A DNA stretch of 5,807 nt, taken from the NCBI GenBank assembly GCA_964443525.1, contig CAYUCY010000080.1, positions 1 to 5,807 on the forward strand, in the 5' to 3' direction. This document shows, piece after piece, positions 3,827-5,807 of this stretch. The stretch comes from CAYUCY01 sp964443525 (GTDB taxonomy: Bacteria > Pseudomonadota > Alphaproteobacteria > Caedimonadales > Caedimonadaceae). The position numbers and the translations under genes were made by a program. The notes beneath the pieces are model-generated. The model saw nothing but the letters and a program-made list of their open reading frames with translations, did not search any database and had not been told where the DNA came from. Positions within the stretch are counted from its first letter, which is position 1. Each line of letters begins with the position of its first letter.

Positions 3827-5807
3827 ATGTCTGAAGATTTCTTTATTAGTTTTGATCAGGAAGGTATCGATGGTCAGATTAAGGCCACTGTAACGGAAAA
3901 CCCTGATGGAACACTAACTTTTACATTTTCTCAATTGGGATTCGTGGGCGATTTCAGGGCCATTTATTTTGATTTTAATGGGGCTGATCCGGATAATCTG
4001 GCTATTCTCCCGGGCAGTTTTTACGGCAATAACCTAACGGCAGAACCCAATGACTCAAAAGATACGACATCTTATATCTTTGTTCAAAACGAGGATGCAG
4101 TGGATGAAGTCAACTCCAGCGATACCACTATGAGTCCTAATGGGGACTTTGACGTGGGCATCGAAGTCGGAACCCAAGGAGCAAGCACGGATGATGTCCA
4201 AGAAGTGACGTTCACCTTAATGATTGATAGTAATCATGACGGCATACCGGATGGCAACCTTAACATTAATGATTTTCTATCAAATATCACTTACGGTTTT
4301 CGGTTAACATCAGTGAGTGATAGCGATGAGGGCGTTTCTGGCGCTTCTCTCAAAATCGTCGGTGATCCCGAGACCGGGAATCATCCCCCGACGGATCCTG
4401 ATGAAGACTTTGAAGTTTATGAGGATACGCCGGATGCGGTTTTGGGGAACAAGCTGGTCGGGGCTGCGGATCCTGACGGCGATCCCGTTGTGATGAGCCA
4501 GATTTTGTCGGTTACCTTGGATCCCGCGAACGATCCTGCGGTTCTGGCGAAGTTTCCCGAATTGTCTGTAAATCTTATGGACGGTGCGTTTGATGACGGA
4601 GACGGGGCAGAGTTTGCGCTGGGCTATGTGGGTGCAGCCGGTATTGCAACGGTGACGATCGATGCGCTTGGGAATGAGCACTGGTCTGATCCCGCGAATA
4701 TCTTCAACGCCCTTGGGGACGGAGAGACGATCAAGGTTCTGATCGGCTATGAAGTGACAGACGGTCACGAAGGATTTGATCTGTCAGCACAGACGATTAC
4801 AATCCACGGCCTGAACGATGCACCCCTTGATCCGGATGAGTCGAAAGACTTTACAGAAGACGAGATGAAAGATGATCCGTACTTGACCGGGTTTAAGTTG
4901 GTGGGAGCGGTTGATCCGGATGGGGACGACATCGACATCCAATCTTTGGATAGCGTGCAGGTCACGGCGATGATCGACGGGATGGATGTCTCTGCAAACT
5001 TCAGTTACGCGATTGCGGGGGATCTGGTGACGTTGAAGTACGCGGGCATGGATGTTGCGACGCTTCTTGTGAACTTTGGAGATGGATCGGAGCAGATCAC
5101 GTCGCTGGATGATGCTTTTTGGAACGGCTTGGATGACGGGGATCTGGTTCAGGTGAAGGTCGGATATACGGTGACGGACGGGATGGCGACCGATCCGTCC
5201 GAGCAGATTCTGACAATCCACGGCCTGAACGATGCACCGATGGACGGTGATGAACCTTGTTATGCCGGTGGTGCAATTCTGACGGAAAATGAGGCGTTGT
5301 TGACAGGAGTTAATCTTCTTGCAAATGCAACCGATCCAGAAGGGGATCCTATGCACATCTCGGAAATCCTGTCAGTGACCCTGACCGAAGAAGCGGATAC
5401 AGATTCTGATTTCAATCCTGTGAGCATTACGATCAATCAACTTGATGCATATCACTACCAGTTTGCCGGCTTAAAGGGGACGAGTTTGTTGTCGATCGAT
5501 TCTTTGAGCGGGGAAGTCACTCTTACTCATACTGATAAAGGCGCCTTTGATCATATGGACGGGAATGATGAGGTCAAAATTTCTATTACCTATAATGTAA
5601 GTGATGGAGATTTGGAAGACACATCGGTTGCCGAGATTTGTATCAAAGGAGAGGATGATATCTTCTTCGGAGAATTGAGCAATCTGGTTCTCTACTTGAG
5701 TCCGGACGAGGGCGTGAATAGCATTATCAAAGTCAAATTCGAAGGGAGTGACGACTTTAATGCGTTGAAATTACTGGTCAATGATGGAAATTTCCTCTCC
5801 CTTGATG
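3827..5807 (+). CDS. Large VCBS/cadherin-like repeat protein, probably type I-secreted adhesin (partial)
   Basis: The frame is open for 660 codons and runs past the right edge. The protein is very acidic (rich in Asp, low in Cys) and has no N-terminal signal peptide (MSEDFFISFDQEGIDGQ), as expected for type I secretion with a C-terminal signal, which would lie outside the window. Residues 1-185 form a separate domain with GDFRAIYFDFNG (about 41-52), FDVGIEVGTQGASTDDVQEVTF (about 108-129), a calcium-loop-like DSNHDGIPDGNL (134-145) and YGFRLTSV; this pattern reminds me of N-terminal domains of other secreted calcium-binding proteins, but I cannot name the family. Three tandem repeats follow (about 186-333, 334-471, 472-611), each with E-[DN]-[ETD], D-P-[DE]-G-D and Y-x-V-[TS]-D-G, the first two closing with TIHGLNDAP. 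Residues 612-660 start a different segment. By analogy with RTX adhesins it would be exported by an ABC/HlyD/TolC system and stiffened by calcium outside the cell. Target and function are unknown. Confidence 0.85.
   Translation, partial: MSEDFFISFDQEGIDGQIKATVTENPDGTLTFTFSQLGFVGDFRAIYFDFNGADPDNLAILPGSFYGNNLTAEPNDSKDTTSYIFVQNEDAVDEVNSSDTTMSPNGDFDVGIEVGTQGASTDDVQEVTFTLMIDSNHDGIPDGNLNINDFLSNITYGFRLTSVSDSDEGVSGASLKIVGDPETGNHPPTDPDEDFEVYEDTPDAVLGNKLVGAADPDGDPVVMSQILSVTLDPANDPAVLAKFPELSVNLMDGAFDDGDGAEFALGYVGAAGIATVTIDALGNEHWSDPANIFNALGDGETIKVLIGYEVTDGHEGFDLSAQTITIHGLNDAPLDPDESKDFTEDEMKDDPYLTGFKLVGAVDPDGDDIDIQSLDSVQVTAMIDGMDVSANFSYAIAGDLVTLKYAGMDVATLLVNFGDGSEQITSLDDAFWNGLDDGDLVQVKVGYTVTDGMATDPSEQILTIHGLNDAPMDGDEPCYAGGAILTENEALLTGVNLLANATDPEGDPMHISEILSVTLTEEADTDSDFNPVSITINQLDAYHYQFAGLKGTSLLSIDSLSGEVTLTHTDKGAFDHMDGNDEVKISITYNVSDGDLEDTSVAEICIKGEDDIFFGELSNLVLYLSPDEGVNSIIKVKFEGSDDFNALKLLVNDGNFLSLD
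4226..4261 (+). other. EF-hand/dockerin-like calcium loop in the N-terminal domain
   Basis: Residues 134-145, DSNHDGIPDGNL, place oxygen ligands at D134, N136, D138 and D142 with the turn Gly at 139, matching the D-x-[DN]-x-D-G loop of EF-hand-like calcium sites. The two flanking helices of a true EF-hand are not evident, so a dockerin-like or thrombospondin-type-3-like loop is the better comparison. Calcium binding is inferred from the motif only. Confidence 0.55.
4382..4825 (+). repeat. VCBS/cadherin-like repeat 1 (residues 186-333)
   Basis: The repeat opens HPPTDPDEDFEVYEDTPDAVLG, has ADPDGDPV with D215 first, and closes YEVTDGHEGFDLSAQ followed by TITIHGLNDAP. DPDGD and the terminal NDAP are the calcium-ligand positions expected at the ends of cadherin-like beta-sandwich domains. 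Confidence 0.75.
4826..5239 (+). repeat. VCBS/cadherin-like repeat 2 (residues 334-471)
   Basis: This 138-residue unit opens LDPDESKDFTEDEMKDD, has KLVGAVDPDGDDI with D363 first, and closes YTVTDGMATDPSEQ then LTIHGLNDAP. A 26-bp stretch at its end (5213-5238) is identical to 4799-4824 at the end of repeat 1, exactly 414 bp apart, pointing to duplication or gene conversion between repeats. Confidence 0.75.
5240..5659 (+). repeat. VCBS/cadherin-like repeat 3, diverged (residues 472-611)
   Basis: It opens MDGDEPCYAGGAILTENEALLTG, has NATDPEGDPM with D503 first, and YNVSDGDLEDTSVAE near the end, so the fold signature is kept. It closes ICIKGEDD instead of TIHGLNDAP and contains two Cys (in EPCYAG and EICIKG), absent from repeats 1 and 2. 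It probably caps the tandem array before a different downstream segment. Confidence 0.65.

Noticed and set aside
4310..5356. Minus-strand open frames across the repeat protein (up to 190 codons)
   Set aside because: They are shadows produced by Asp/Gly-rich codons of the plus-strand repeats; their translations are Ile/His/Arg-rich low-complexity and even mirror the repeat period.

Overview
The window looks like part of an alphaproteobacterial chromosome. The main grounds are the ribosomal proteins: S9 carries a long N-terminal extension and ends in KKYGRAKARRRFQFSKR, and L13 begins MKT-x-S-x-KPAEV-x-KKW. A CcmH of the short proteobacterial type and an AmpG-family permease agree with this. The scattered layout (a lone ccmH, and rpmI-rplT without infC or pheST) and the AT-rich spacers would suit a reduced or host-associated lineage such as Holosporales/Rickettsiales-like bacteria, but that is inference and no species can be named.

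Layout. Positions 1-1182 (minus) hold the N-terminal 394 codons of an AmpG-like MFS permease whose C-terminus lies beyond the left edge. A 154-bp divergent spacer leads to ccmH (1337-1738, plus), a cytochrome c maturation protein. A hairpin just after ccmH serves as terminator for the converging rpmI-rplT unit (L35 and L20, 1787-2371, minus), which has its own well-formed promoter at 2448-2476. A perfect hairpin terminator at 2492-2519 ends the rplM-rpsI operon (L13 and S9, 2540-3525, minus), in which the two genes are 5 nt apart and the rpsI Shine-Dalgarno lies inside the end of rplM.

Divergent from rplM, after about 300 bp of spacer that becomes extremely AT-rich, a large plus-strand ORF starts at 3827 and is still open at the right edge (660 codons seen). 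It has no signal peptide, a distinct N-terminal domain of about 185 residues with an EF-hand-like calcium loop, then three tandem Asp-rich repeats of about 140 residues of the VCBS/cadherin-like type (two ending in TIHGLNDAP). It is most likely a large type I-secreted, calcium-dependent adhesin or surface protein. Its upstream region carries two copies of an 18-bp direct repeat, each enclosing a perfect 15-bp dyad, which look like paired operator sites.

Most of the window is housekeeping (two ribosomal protein operons, heme-protein maturation, a peptidoglycan-recycling type permease). The accessory and most interesting part is the right third: the secreted repeat protein and its unusual control region. 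No RNA genes, insertion sequences or CRISPR arrays were seen.
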